From Paraburkholderia phenazinium (GTDB lineage Bacteria; Pseudomonadota; Gammaproteobacteria; Burkholderiales; Burkholderiaceae), in assembly GCF_900142845.1 (NCBI RefSeq), contig NZ_FSRU01000002.1:682001-746000 (forward strand): DNA of 64,000 nt, given 5' to 3'. Under the pieces are notes generated by a model. That model ran no database searches. It was not told where the DNA came from and saw only the letters and a program-made list of their open reading frames with translations. The translations under genes and the position numbers were made by a program. Positions 17,340 through 24,987 of this stretch are shown here, piece by piece (within the stretch, counting starts at the first letter, position 1; the number at the start of each line of letters is the position of its first letter).

Positions 17340-19688
17340 TTGACGATCTCGACCACGTCGAACACGACGGTTGCCCAAGGCAACGGCCTGACGACGAGCT
17401 TCAATTATTCGTTTCCCGTACCGGCGGCGTCTGAGTTGAACGTCTCCTACACGGACATCAACGGAAACGTCACCGAGCTTTCCCCATCGACCTATTCGGT
17501 TACCGGCATTGGCACGTCGAATGGGGGCGCCGTTACATATCCCCTCACGGGTAGTCCGATCGCATCCGGCACAAGCCTGACAATCCAGCGCGAGGTGCCT
17601 TACGTGCAGTTGACCGATCTCGTCAATCAGAGCGGCTATTATCCGAGCGTTGTGGAAGCCGCGCTTGACTATCTGACGATGCAAACGCAGCAACTGGCCG
17701 AGCAGACCCAGTTGTCGCTTCAGGTCCCTCTGGCATCCACGCCAGCGAACCTGGTGTACCCGCCCGCTGCCGCTCGTGCGAATATGCTGGCCGGTTTCGA
17801 TTCCAACGGCAACGCCGCGGCCTATCCGGTTACTGCGTCCGTTGGCGCGGGAAATCTGACGATCGAAGGACCGTTCATCGCTGGCGTGAATTTCACCGCC
17901 GGCGTATCGAACAGCGTCACGCTGAGCCAGTCGTACGGCAGCAAGGCAAATCTCGGCACCGTGGTCATGGCTGGCATCGCGCAGTCGCCCGACACGTACA
18001 GCCTCGCTGGTAATGTCTTGGCGTTCAACGCGGTCATTCCGGTGGGCGTCGACAAGATCTGGTGCATTGGCGGAACGACTCTTTCGCTGGATGTGCCGCC
18101 CAATGGCACTGTTGGCGATGCCCAACTGGCCTGGGGCAATATCCTCGCCCGGGTTTGCGATTCGGTGTCGGCATTGGCTGCGCTCAATCCGACCACCTAC
18201 ACCCGCGCTTTCGCGACCGGTTACTATGCGGCCGGCGACGGTGGTGGTGGCCCGTACTACTACAGTTCAACGACATCTCAGGCACTGGCGAACGGCGGCA
18301 CGATCATTGCGTCTGGCGTCGGCAGTGGCTGCTGGTTGATGGAGGTTGGTGCTGGCGGCGTGAGCGTTCGACAGTTTGGTGCGAAAGGTGATGGCGCAAC
18401 CGATGACACGGCTGCAATCCAGGCCGCCGAGAACTCTGGAATTAGTCCCCTCCATTTTGACTTTGGGACATTCATCGTCAACACCACGGGCGTCACGAAG
18501 AAATCCAATGTTGATTGGATCGGCTCACAAAATGGTCTGTCGAGCATAAAGGCGATTTCCGGCGCATTCGGAAGTTCGAGTGGCATTGTCAACGGGACGT
18601 CGATTTCAGGTTTCAAGATATCTAACATTACATTCGATTTTACGGCCGCCACCGGAAACCTCGGACTGCTTAATTTCAGCCTGGTGAACAACTATGCGGT
18701 GGAGGGTTGCGTATTCCTTGGGAACTTCAAATTCGCCATCTCGCACAACGGCGGCAACCGCTTCACCTTCCGAACTAACCAGTTCCTGCGCACCACGGCG
18801 TCAAGTAGCCAGAACCAGGGCCTGTTGGTTTCCACGTCAGCCGGCCCTTGCCTTAATGGCTTGATCGAGGCGAATTATCACAACAACACGGGCATGGACA
18901 TTAGCGCCCAGTACACGACGATCGCTTATAACCAAACTTACAACTGGCAGTTTGGTGCGGGTATCACGATCGAGCAGAACAACAACTGTTCTGATCTTAA
19001 GATCATCGGGAATATATCTTCCGGAGGATCCGGGACCGACGTCAACAACACTGTGTGCCTTGGCATCGAAAACTGGGCTCCACGTACTGCGATCGCATTT
19101 AACACATGCGCTGGCAATGCTGGCGACGGCATCGCGAATGGTGGTCAGAATTGCGTGATCTCGGCCAACACTTGCCTGAACAACGGCCAGGTGTCTGGCA
19201 ATGGCATCACGACTCGATACACGAGTTCGTCAATTAACGGAAATTACAGCACGGTATTCGGCAACAACTGCATCGACACGCAAGGTACGCCGACGCAGAA
19301 CTATGGCTATGCCGATTACAACTCCAGCGTGTACGGAGTGAACGTAGGTATCAACACGTTCTCAGGGAACAAGATTGGTCCGCAGAACATCCTTGGAACG
19401 ACTGCGGTGCTCACGCCATCGTTCCAGGCTTACACGACGTTCAACCCCAGTTCTATCTCAAACGGAGCATCAGCCGGCGGCACCCTCACATGCAATGGTG
19501 CAGAGCCGAACGATTTTGCGCAGGCCAGTTTTCAGCAAAGCTTGCAGGGCGTGAAATTGTTTGCATGGGTATCCGCTGCGAACTCAGTGTCATTCCGGTT
19601 CGAAAATAATACCGGCGGAACTGTCATCTTCAGCACCGCGCAAATCAGCGTATCTGTCACGAAAGCAATAAATTACCCAAATTACTGA
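17340..19688 (+). CDS. Tail spike with beta-helix (pectate-lyase-like) domain, TTG start
   Basis: 782 residues. The protein begins MTISTTSNTTVAQGNGLTTS, the normal start of podoviral spike/fibre anchors, which requires the TTG at 17340; an AGG at 17330-17332 serves it. Residues 1-130 are the virion-binding region. Around residue 342 SVRQFGAKGDGATDDTAAIQ opens a right-handed beta-helix of the pectate-lyase-3 type, rich in Asn and Gly with repeated short strands (SANTCLNNGQ, FNTCAGNAGDG). Such spikes bind and often cleave host capsule or O-antigen. The C-terminal 100 residues form a separate beta-rich cap. Base composition is visibly lower in GC than in the flanking genes. Confidence 0.82.
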   Translation: MTISTTSNTTVAQGNGLTTSFNYSFPVPAASELNVSYTDINGNVTELSPSTYSVTGIGTSNGGAVTYPLTGSPIASGTSLTIQREVPYVQLTDLVNQSGYYPSVVEAALDYLTMQTQQLAEQTQLSLQVPLASTPANLVYPPAAARANMLAGFDSNGNAAAYPVTASVGAGNLTIEGPFIAGVNFTAGVSNSVTLSQSYGSKANLGTVVMAGIAQSPDTYSLAGNVLAFNAVIPVGVDKIWCIGGTTLSLDVPPNGTVGDAQLAWGNILARVCDSVSALAALNPTTYTRAFATGYYAAGDGGGGPYYYSSTTSQALANGGTIIASGVGSGCWLMEVGAGGVSVRQFGAKGDGATDDTAAIQAAENSGISPLHFDFGTFIVNTTGVTKKSNVDWIGSQNGLSSIKAISGAFGSSSGIVNGTSISGFKISNITFDFTAATGNLGLLNFSLVNNYAVEGCVFLGNFKFAISHNGGNRFTFRTNQFLRTTASSSQNQGLLVSTSAGPCLNGLIEANYHNNTGMDISAQYTTIAYNQTYNWQFGAGITIEQNNNCSDLKIIGNISSGGSGTDVNNTVCLGIENWAPRTAIAFNTCAGNAGDGIANGGQNCVISANTCLNNGQVSGNGITTRYTSSSINGNYSTVFGNNCIDTQGTPTQNYGYADYNSSVYGVNVGINTFSGNKIGPQNILGTTAVLTPSFQAYTTFNPSSISNGASAGGTLTCNGAEPNDFAQASFQQSLQGVKLFAWVSAANSVSFRFENNTGGTVIFSTAQISVSVTKAINYPNY

Positions 19689-19700
19689 TTGAGGCGACCG

Positions 19701-20786
19701 ATGAAAAGGATTCTCTCCGCGCTTCTCCTGCTGTTTGCTTCGACTACGTTCGGCGCGTCGCTGTATCCGGTTCAGTTGCTAAATCCGGCTGGATCGACAG
19801 CCGGCCAGGTGGTGCTATCGGCTGGCGCGTCGAGCGCGCCCGGATGGGGAAGCGTGTCAGCTTCCGCGCTCGCGGCTCAGGCCGCAAATACGGTGCTGGC
19901 GAATGTCACAGGCGCGGCGGCGAGCCCAACGGCTTTTGTCATGCCGACCTGCAGCACGTCCAGTAGCGCGCTTCAGTGGACATCAGGAACCGGCTTCACG
20001 TGCTATGCGAGCTCGGCGACGACGGCGGGCACGCTAGCGCAGTTCGCTGCGACCACATCGGCGCAACTGGCGACGGTCCTGTCGGATGAAACGGGCACCG
20101 GCTTTGTGGTGTACAACACCAGCCCGGCGATCAGTTCACCAACGATTACGGGAGGCACAGTCAATAACGCTTCGGTCGGCGCGACGACTGCATCGACGGG
20201 TGCCTTTACGACGCTGTCTGCGAGCAGCACCATTAGTGGCTCGGGATTCTCAAGCTACCTCGCGGCGCCTCCGGCGATCGGCGGGACAACGCCGGCGCCT
20301 GGGTCGTTCACGACTATTGCTGCTTCTGGCGCTATTACTCCTTCGCAGACGGCCGGCATTGTCGGGACGACTACTAACAACGCGCCGAACGCGGGGAGCG
20401 TTGGCGAGATACTATCAAGTAGCGCCCTGACCACATCGGCCACCAACGGGACGCCGCTGAATGGCGCAAGTGTCAGCCTCACCGCCGGCCAGTGGGATGT
20501 TGCTGGCTTGTGCCAGGCCAACCCGGCGAGCGGTACTACTGTCAGCTATGTTATTGCGGGTATAAGCAGCGCATCGGCGACTTACCAGACGGTCGTTACC
20601 GGAATCACCAATGCAGCGCAGACGGTCGGTCTGTCAAGCACGGGAACTTCGAATCAGATAATTGCGGCACCAATTACGCCCGTAAGAATAGCGTCGACCA
20701 CCACGATATATCTCGTGTGCCAGGCGGGCTTTACCAGCAGCACCTTGACATTTAGCGGCTTTATAAGCGCGGAAAGGCGACGGTAG
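19701..20786 (+). CDS. Tail-fibre-like Ser/Thr/Ala-rich protein with N-terminal signal peptide
   Basis: 361 residues from the ATG at 19701, which has GAGG six bases ahead; the TTG at 19689 would add four residues. The N-terminus MKRILSALLLLFASTTFGA is a clear Sec-type signal sequence with cleavage after TFGA. The rest is low-complexity Ala/Ser/Thr/Gly with repeated fibre-style units such as TGAFTTLSASS and PGSFTTIAASG, and a beta-rich C-terminal domain. Repeats of this type occur in phage tail fibres. Export of a fibre-like protein is unusual for virion assembly in the cytoplasm, so a secreted or surface role in the lysogen is possible. Confidence 0.65.
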   Translation: MKRILSALLLLFASTTFGASLYPVQLLNPAGSTAGQVVLSAGASSAPGWGSVSASALAAQAANTVLANVTGAAASPTAFVMPTCSTSSSALQWTSGTGFTCYASSATTAGTLAQFAATTSAQLATVLSDETGTGFVVYNTSPAISSPTITGGTVNNASVGATTASTGAFTTLSASSTISGSGFSSYLAAPPAIGGTTPAPGSFTTIAASGAITPSQTAGIVGTTTNNAPNAGSVGEILSSSALTTSATNGTPLNGASVSLTAGQWDVAGLCQANPASGTTVSYVIAGISSASATYQTVVTGITNAAQTVGLSSTGTSNQIIAAPITPVRIASTTTIYLVCQAGFTSSTLTFSGFISAERRR

Positions 20787-20808
20787 GTCAACTATTCGGG
20801 GGGGTAAG

Positions 20809-20997
20809 ATGTCGATAGACAGACTAATCAGTTGTCCTTATTGTGGACACGTCCACGGCGACCTTTGCCCACAGGTGAAGTCGTACACCTATGGCGAGGA
20901 CGGCCGGATCATCAAGGTCGAGTTTTTCTCGCCAGTCGACCGCGTGCACCCGGAGTTGCTTGAGGCAGCTCGTCGCATTGTGGAGAACCAGAAATGA
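20809..20997 (+). CDS. Small CxxC zinc-knuckle-like phage protein
   Basis: 62 residues, preceded by GGGGGG about 7 bases before the ATG. It contains CPYCGHVHGDLC at residues 9-20, giving Cys-x2-Cys-x7-Cys with a His in the loop, compatible with a single metal site. The rest is a short beta hairpin and a helix (HPELLEAARRIVENQ). The stop overlaps the start of the next gene. It opens the lysis cassette. No family is recognised; it could bind nucleic acid or a partner protein. Confidence 0.6.
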   Translation: MSIDRLISCPYCGHVHGDLCPQVKSYTYGEDGRIIKVEFFSPVDRVHPELLEAARRIVENQK

Positions 20998-21311
20998 CGC
21001 TCGACGGCGGCTGGGGGTTGATCATCGCAGGGATGCTGGTCCTGATCGTCGGCGCCGTGGGCACGCTGATCTGGCGACACGTCGACAACGCCCAGAAGTC
21101 GGCGAGCGAAGCGCACGAAGCGCTCGCCAGACTCGCCGAGAAGGTCCATGCGCAAAAGGAGGATTCCCTGCGATTCGAAACCCACGTGGCCAACACATAC
21201 GCGCGCTTGCTGGGCGTCGAGCGCATGGAGACGAACATCTTCGCTGTGATGGCGCGGTTTGAAACCAAGCTGGACACGCTTCTTGAATACAGGAGCAACA
21301 ACCATGGATAG
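20994..21311 (+). CDS. Single-span membrane protein of lysis cassette, holin- or antiholin-like
   Basis: 105 residues. Residues 7-27 (WGLIIAGMLVLIVGAVGTLIW) form one membrane helix with an acidic N-terminus and a basic residue following, suggesting N-out, C-in. The remaining 75 residues are a charged helical region with heptad-like spacing (ALARLAEKVHAQKEDSLRF), so it may be a coiled coil. It overlaps both neighbours and directly precedes the endolysin. Candidate roles are holin, antiholin or inner-membrane spanin; the topology argues against a classical Rz. Confidence 0.55.
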   Translation: MTLDGGWGLIIAGMLVLIVGAVGTLIWRHVDNAQKSASEAHEALARLAEKVHAQKEDSLRFETHVANTYARLLGVERMETNIFAVMARFETKLDTLLEYRSNNHG

Positions 21312-21807
21312 CTACCCCGACGCTTTTGCCGTGCTCATGAACGTCGAGCGCGGTTTCCAGAACAACCCTCTCGATCCGGGCAACTGGACAGGCGGCCGGG
21401 TTGGTGTGGGCTCATGCCGTGGCACGAAGTACGGCATCAGCGCGGCCAGCTACCCCGACCTCGATATCGCGAAGCTGACGCTCGAGCAGGCTCAGTCGCT
21501 GGCGAAGGCGAAGTACTGGGACAAATATCACTGCGACGAGTACGACATCCGCGTGGCATTCCAGGTGTTCGACGCCGCGTACAACGGCGGCCATCCAGCT
21601 CAATGGCTGCAGCAGGCCGTCGGCGTGCGTCCGGATGGTGACATTGGGCCGGCCACGATCGCGGCGGTGAAGGCGGCGGATCCGCGGCGTGTCGTGCTGT
21701 TGTTCGACGCCGCCCGCCTCGACTATCTGGCTGACATCAATAACCCAACGTTTGCGGATGGCTGGATGCGCCGCATCGCGTCGAACCTTCGCGCGGGGGC
21801 GGCATGA
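21304..21807 (+). CDS. Endolysin, glycoside hydrolase family 108 (N-acetylmuramidase)
   Basis: 167 residues from the ATG at 21304, which overlaps the previous stop; the in-frame upstream ATG at 21259 is rejected. The catalytic block VERGFQNNPLDPGNWTGG carries the family's conserved Glu (residue 15) and DPGN(W)TGG. A YWDKYHCDEYDIRVAFQVFDAAYNGG stretch follows, then a C-terminal peptidoglycan-binding module with VRPDGDIGPATIAAV. These enzymes cleave the MurNAc-GlcNAc bond of the cell wall. There is no signal peptide, so release depends on a holin. The stop overlaps the next start (ATGA). Confidence 0.88.
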   Translation: MDSYPDAFAVLMNVERGFQNNPLDPGNWTGGRVGVGSCRGTKYGISAASYPDLDIAKLTLEQAQSLAKAKYWDKYHCDEYDIRVAFQVFDAAYNGGHPAQWLQQAVGVRPDGDIGPATIAAVKAADPRRVVLLFDAARLDYLADINNPTFADGWMRRIASNLRAGAA

Positions 21808-22076
21808 ACCAGACCTATCTCAAATACGCCGCTGCAGCGGCGCTGTTCGTCCTTTGGGCGCTCCTCGACTACCTGTTCAAGCAGGATCCAGCAGATCTGA
21901 TTTCGTCGATCAAGTGGGCGCTTGGCGCGCTCGGCGCATATCACACGATTACGAATCTGCAGGGACCCCAGCAGCAGGTGCCCCTGGCCGTACTGATGCA
22001 GATGCTGCAGCAGTTTGCTCCACAGCAACCGGCCAAGCCTGGCCTCCCGACCGTTCCCTTGAAGGAAGCACCATGA
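21804..22076 (+). CDS. Putative holin (small membrane protein)
   Basis: 90 residues, coupled by ATGA overlaps on both sides. Residues 6-25 (LKYAAAAALFVLWALLDYLF) form a membrane helix; residues 33-50 (LISSIKWALGALGAYHTI) could form a second, weaker one. The C-terminal 35 residues are Pro/Gln-rich and polar. Size, hydrophobicity and position immediately after the endolysin fit a holin. Which of the two membrane proteins flanking the endolysin is the actual holin cannot be decided from sequence. Confidence 0.58.
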   Translation: MNQTYLKYAAAAALFVLWALLDYLFKQDPADLISSIKWALGALGAYHTITNLQGPQQQVPLAVLMQMLQQFAPQQPAKPGLPTVPLKEAP

Positions 22077-22360
22077 AAACGCTCATCATGATTTCTGTCG
22101 CTGCTGCTGCACTTACCGCCTGCGGCGGTTTGACGCAACAGCAGCTTGATACCGATCTCGCCCAGACGGCGACGCTCATCAACGCCGGATGCGATGTCGT
22201 GCAGCCGACGCTTGGCGCTGCTGCCGTGGCCACAGCCAACCCCATCGCAGGCGTTGCAACCGGCGTGAATGGCGTATTCTGCGCCTCGCAGCCCGGCATC
22301 GCCGCGTCGGCATCTGCTGCCGCAGCCACCGCTGCATCATCGCCGACCGCTTCGAAATGA
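22073..22360 (+). CDS. Small phage lipoprotein
   Basis: 95 residues. MKTLIMISVAAAALTACGG has a lipoprotein signal peptide with lipobox LTAC, so Cys17 would be acylated. The mature part is Ala/Thr-rich, with two further Cys residues that could pair, and ends in a low-complexity Ala/Ser tail. Its place behind the lysis membrane proteins suggests an outer-membrane spanin-like or superinfection-exclusion role, but it lacks the Pro-rich character of Rz1. ATGA overlaps link it to the holin-like gene upstream and to the patatin gene downstream. Confidence 0.6.
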   Translation: MKTLIMISVAAAALTACGGLTQQQLDTDLAQTATLINAGCDVVQPTLGAAAVATANPIAGVATGVNGVFCASQPGIAASASAAAATAASSPTASK

Positions 22361-23160
22361 AGCCAATCCGCGTCGCGCTGTCTGGTTCCGGCTTCCTTCT
22401 GCCTGCGCATGTTGGTGCACTTCACGCTGTGGCTGATGCCGGGTATGAGCCGGTCGAGTACGCCGGTACGTCCGGCGGCTCAATCGTGGCGATTCTGGCC
22501 GCGACGCATATGCCGCTCGACGTCATGAAGAGCATCGCGCTGACGCTCGACTGGGCGCCGCTGATGTCGTTCTCGCTGCTCAACTTCGTGCGCGCCAAGT
22601 CGTTGTCGTCCGGCGCCGCGCTCCTGGATTTCCTCACCCAGAAGACGCACGGGATCGAGTTCAAGCAACTCGACGTGAGCCTGAAGGTGATGGCGTCTAA
22701 CATCGGCACGAAAGAGCCGTTCATTTTCAGCAACTCGCTGACCCCGGATACCCCGATCGCGCTGGCGGCACGTGCGTCCGCATGCATCCCCGGCATCTAC
22801 GATCCGGTGATATTCGACCAGGCGATTCTGTTCGACGGCGGCATGGTCAACAACATGCCGAGCGACATCCTGACGAACGGCGATGGCGTGCTGCGCATTG
22901 GCGTGGATCTGTCGTCGGACGAGTCGATTCTGCTGCCAGAGGATTACTCGCTGGTGAAAGCGTTGCCGCGGTTCATCGACATGTTGCTCTCCTCAAGCGA
23001 GGATGCGCACATCTCGGACGGCGAGGCGAGCGGGGTGAAAATCATCCGGGTAAACACTGGTACGGCGGAGAGCCTCGACAAGACGATGCCCTACGCCGAG
23101 AGGAAACAGCTATTTGACGTTGGGTACAGATCGACGGCCGCCGCTCTTGAGGCGCTCTGA
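22357..23160 (+). CDS. Patatin-like phospholipase
   Basis: 267 residues from an ATG that overlaps the lipoprotein stop. All patatin elements are visible: the Gly-rich oxyanion loop LSGSGFLLPAHVG (residues 8-20), the nucleophile elbow GTSGG (Ser at about residue 41), and the catalytic Asp in FDGGMVNN (about residue 157). No signal peptide or membrane segment is present. Patatin enzymes hydrolyse acyl chains from phospholipids. As the last gene of the lysis cassette it could attack membrane lipids at lysis or act as a toxin-like moron in the lysogen. Its last 51 bases overlap the convergent acyltransferase gene. Confidence 0.85.
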   Translation: MKPIRVALSGSGFLLPAHVGALHAVADAGYEPVEYAGTSGGSIVAILAATHMPLDVMKSIALTLDWAPLMSFSLLNFVRAKSLSSGAALLDFLTQKTHGIEFKQLDVSLKVMASNIGTKEPFIFSNSLTPDTPIALAARASACIPGIYDPVIFDQAILFDGGMVNNMPSDILTNGDGVLRIGVDLSSDESILLPEDYSLVKALPRFIDMLLSSSEDAHISDGEASGVKIIRVNTGTAESLDKTMPYAERKQLFDVGYRSTAAALEAL

Positions 23161-24222
23161 TGATCTGGCGCCTGATTTCGCCTTGGCGCCGGCGAGCAGG
23201 CGATTGGAAACGTGGTGGATCGCAGCGCCCATGAGCGCGACCGTTACCATATAAAAAATGTAGATCGCCCACTTCGGATCCTCGACAAATCCAAAGAAGT
23301 GCCGGTACCACCCCAGGAACGGCGCGTGTACCAGATAGGTCTCGAAGCTGATCTCGGTCAGCTTAGGCAGATGCCACGGTAGCGAGCAGATCGCGTAGGC
23401 GATGAGAAGTCCGCCAGCGCCGATCAGCGGGTGCACAAACGGGTCCAGAGGCTTCCTGAACGTCATCACTGTGCCGGCGGCGAACATCACTACGCCGAGC
23501 GGAAGCAGACGCCGCAACCACATCTCGGTGCGCGCCCGGTTCTCCCCCAAGTTGATCCCCACATAGACGCCGATGCAGAACGAGGCCATCCAGAAGATGA
23601 CTGTCGACGCACCGGAGAACGGCCCTGTGCTGATCGGGTGGTGTACCCACAACGAATGGAAAATCAGCAGGCCAGCCAGCCCGAGCGCCCGGAAGCGGTT
23701 GATCAGCCAGTACAAGGCCGGGAAAATGACATAGAGCTCGACGAGGTTGTACAGGAACCAGAAGTGCGATGAAAACGGATTGAAATCATTTTGGCGCAGC
23801 AACAGGAAATTGCAGACCCAATCTAGCTGCGTGAAGGGTCCGCCGAATGGCCGGTCCCATGTGCCGCCCGCCACTGCGGCGCCCTGGTAGGCGAAGATCG
23901 CCACGACTGCCACCCAGTAGGGCACATAGATCCGTTTGAACCGCTTCAGCGAGAAGGAGAGCCAGTCCGGTTTCTTTCCAGCGAGCGACAGGGCCAGTCC
24001 TAGCCCGCTGACCAGAAAGAACAGGTCGTCGGCTTCCCAGCCGAGTTGCAGCGGCAGGGCGAGCGTCTGCGTGGTCGTCGCGAACATCTCGCGCAGACTG
24101 TGCACCTGTGGATGGAAATTGGTCCAGAAGTGGAACGACAGCACGCCGATCATCGCGACGAGCCGCATATTGTCGAGCCATGGAATAACGTTGCGGCTCT
24201 GCGGTGCATTGGCCCCCAACAT
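23110..24222 (-). CDS. Acyltransferase family 3 membrane protein (O-antigen acetylase-like)
   Basis: 370 residues with about ten membrane helices. The first reads NMRLVAMIGVLSFHFW, with the His of the family's active site; LFFLVSGLGLALSL and FKRIYVPYW follow, as in OafA-type enzymes. The C-terminal SFETYLVHAPFLGW segment is also typical. The family transfers acetyl or other acyl groups to exported glycans. As the outermost gene before attR, on the strand opposite to the lytic genes, it is probably expressed from the prophage and alters host O-antigen (lysogenic conversion), which may block re-infection. Confidence 0.82.
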   Translation of the reverse strand: MLGANAPQSRNVIPWLDNMRLVAMIGVLSFHFWTNFHPQVHSLREMFATTTQTLALPLQLGWEADDLFFLVSGLGLALSLAGKKPDWLSFSLKRFKRIYVPYWVAVVAIFAYQGAAVAGGTWDRPFGGPFTQLDWVCNFLLLRQNDFNPFSSHFWFLYNLVELYVIFPALYWLINRFRALGLAGLLIFHSLWVHHPISTGPFSGASTVIFWMASFCIGVYVGINLGENRARTEMWLRRLLPLGVVMFAAGTVMTFRKPLDPFVHPLIGAGGLLIAYAICSLPWHLPKLTEISFETYLVHAPFLGWYRHFFGFVEDPKWAIYIFYMVTVALMGAAIHHVSNRLLAGAKAKSGARSSERLKSGGRRSVPNVK

Positions 24223-24330
24223 TGTCTCTCCGATATTTTTGGTAAGGAGCGCAGTTTAGCGCGTCGCCCGAAATCTTTGTTTGACAGCTTTTTGCCAGCA
24301 TTGCATATGCTAAGTACTATCTACAATGAA

Positions 24331-24362
24331 TTGTAGGGGTTCGAGTCCCCTTCCTCGCACCA
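24331..24362 (+). other. Prophage attachment site attR: truncated tRNA 3' end
   Basis: AGGGG (24335-24339), TTCGAGT, CCCCT (24347-24351) make a perfect T arm, followed by TCCTCGC and ACCA (24359-24362). The matching acceptor 5' strand GCGAGGA is not found upstream, so this is only the 3' part of a tRNA gene. CTACAA-TGAA-TTGTAG just before could be a long variable arm as in tRNA-Leu or tRNA-Ser. Integration into a tRNA 3' end with the intact copy at the far left end of the prophage is the natural reading. Confidence 0.75.
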
Positions 24363-24376
24363 TGTATTTGTGAGAA

Positions 24377-24407
24377 CCCCGCCAGTCGATGACTGGCGGG
24401 GTTTTTT
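24377..24407 (+). terminator. Intrinsic terminator behind the tRNA fragment
   Basis: CCCCGCCAGTC (24377-24387), GAT loop, GACTGGCGGGG (24391-24401): an 11-bp perfect stem followed by six T residues. It is the original terminator of the disrupted tRNA gene and now also shields the chromosome from prophage transcription. Confidence 0.9.
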
Positions 24408-24469
24408 GCTTGATGGGACTGGCTCGCGGGGTTGGTCTTCCGGGGTCCGCCTTCCGGGGTTGGCCCTCG

Positions 24470-24922
24470 TTACTCGCTGCGGGTCTGCACGCTCTCGATG
24501 ATCTTGTCGAGCGCCGCGCCGAACGCCGCTTTCTCGTCATCATCAAGGCAATCGAACAGATCGGCGTTCCACTTGCGGGCGACGGGCATGACCTTGCGAT
24601 ACAACTCGCGTCCTGCGGGCGTCAGGGAAATCAGCACGACGCGCCCGTCTTCTTCGCTGGCCTCGCGCTGCACGAGCCCCTGCTTGATGAGCGCCTCGGC
24701 TGCGCGGCTGGCCTGGCTTTTGTCGAGGTTGGCGTGCCGCGCCAGATCCATGATCGAAAAAGGCCCGAACGATCCCACCGACGCAATCACGCGCGCCTCC
24801 GGCACGGTCACGCCGAGCTTTTCCTGGTAGCGCTCGCCGATGCCGCGCTCGGCAAGCTTGTTCAGGACGTGCAGGCGATACGTCAGAAACTGTTCGAGCC
24901 CGGCTTTGGCGGAGGCCTTCAT
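24470..24922 (-). CDS. MarR-family transcriptional regulator
   Basis: 150 residues from the ATG at 24922, the usual MarR length; a start at 24991 would add a 23-residue Ala/Pro-rich lead and overlap the glycerate kinase stop. The winged helix is clear: TVPEARVIASVGSFGPFSIMDLARHANLDKSQASRAAEALIKQGLV, then the wing EEDGRVVLISLTPAGREL. MarR dimers repress nearby genes and respond to small aromatic ligands. It lies 65 bases downstream of glycerate kinase on the same strand and may be cotranscribed with it. Confidence 0.85.
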   Translation of the reverse strand: MKASAKAGLEQFLTYRLHVLNKLAERGIGERYQEKLGVTVPEARVIASVGSFGPFSIMDLARHANLDKSQASRAAEALIKQGLVQREASEEDGRVVLISLTPAGRELYRKVMPVARKWNADLFDCLDDDEKAAFGAALDKIIESVQTRSE

Positions 24923-24987
24923 GGTCGTCCCGAATTTGAGTGGAGGCGGAAGTGGCGCTGTGATTGTTGCCGCAACCGCCGCACGGG

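Larger units (their letters stand above)
1..24362. mobile_element. Podovirus-type prophage, right-hand part, ending at a tRNA-derived att site
   Basis: A continuous plus-strand run of head, tail, ejection and lysis genes fills this segment and stops at a truncated tRNA 3' end at 24331-24362, after which ordinary chromosomal genes begin. Head genes resemble Bordetella phage BPP-1 and Bcep22-type phages, and the internal core proteins are T7-like, so the virion is probably a short-tailed podovirus. Genes mostly overlap by 1-8 bases. Terminase, portal, integrase, repressor and replication genes are absent and must lie left of base 1 if the element is complete. All visible genes have intact frames, so the structural and lysis part looks functional. 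Confidence 0.93.

Noticed and set aside
24281..24311. TTGACA with a TATG-type -10 reading toward the tRNA fragment
   Set aside because: Spacing to any reasonable -10 is 16 or 19 with poor matches, and no plus-strand gene follows before a strong terminator.
1..24362. A diversity-generating retroelement as in phage BPP-1
   Set aside because: No reverse transcriptase with a YxDD box and no template/variable repeat pair near the tail genes was found.
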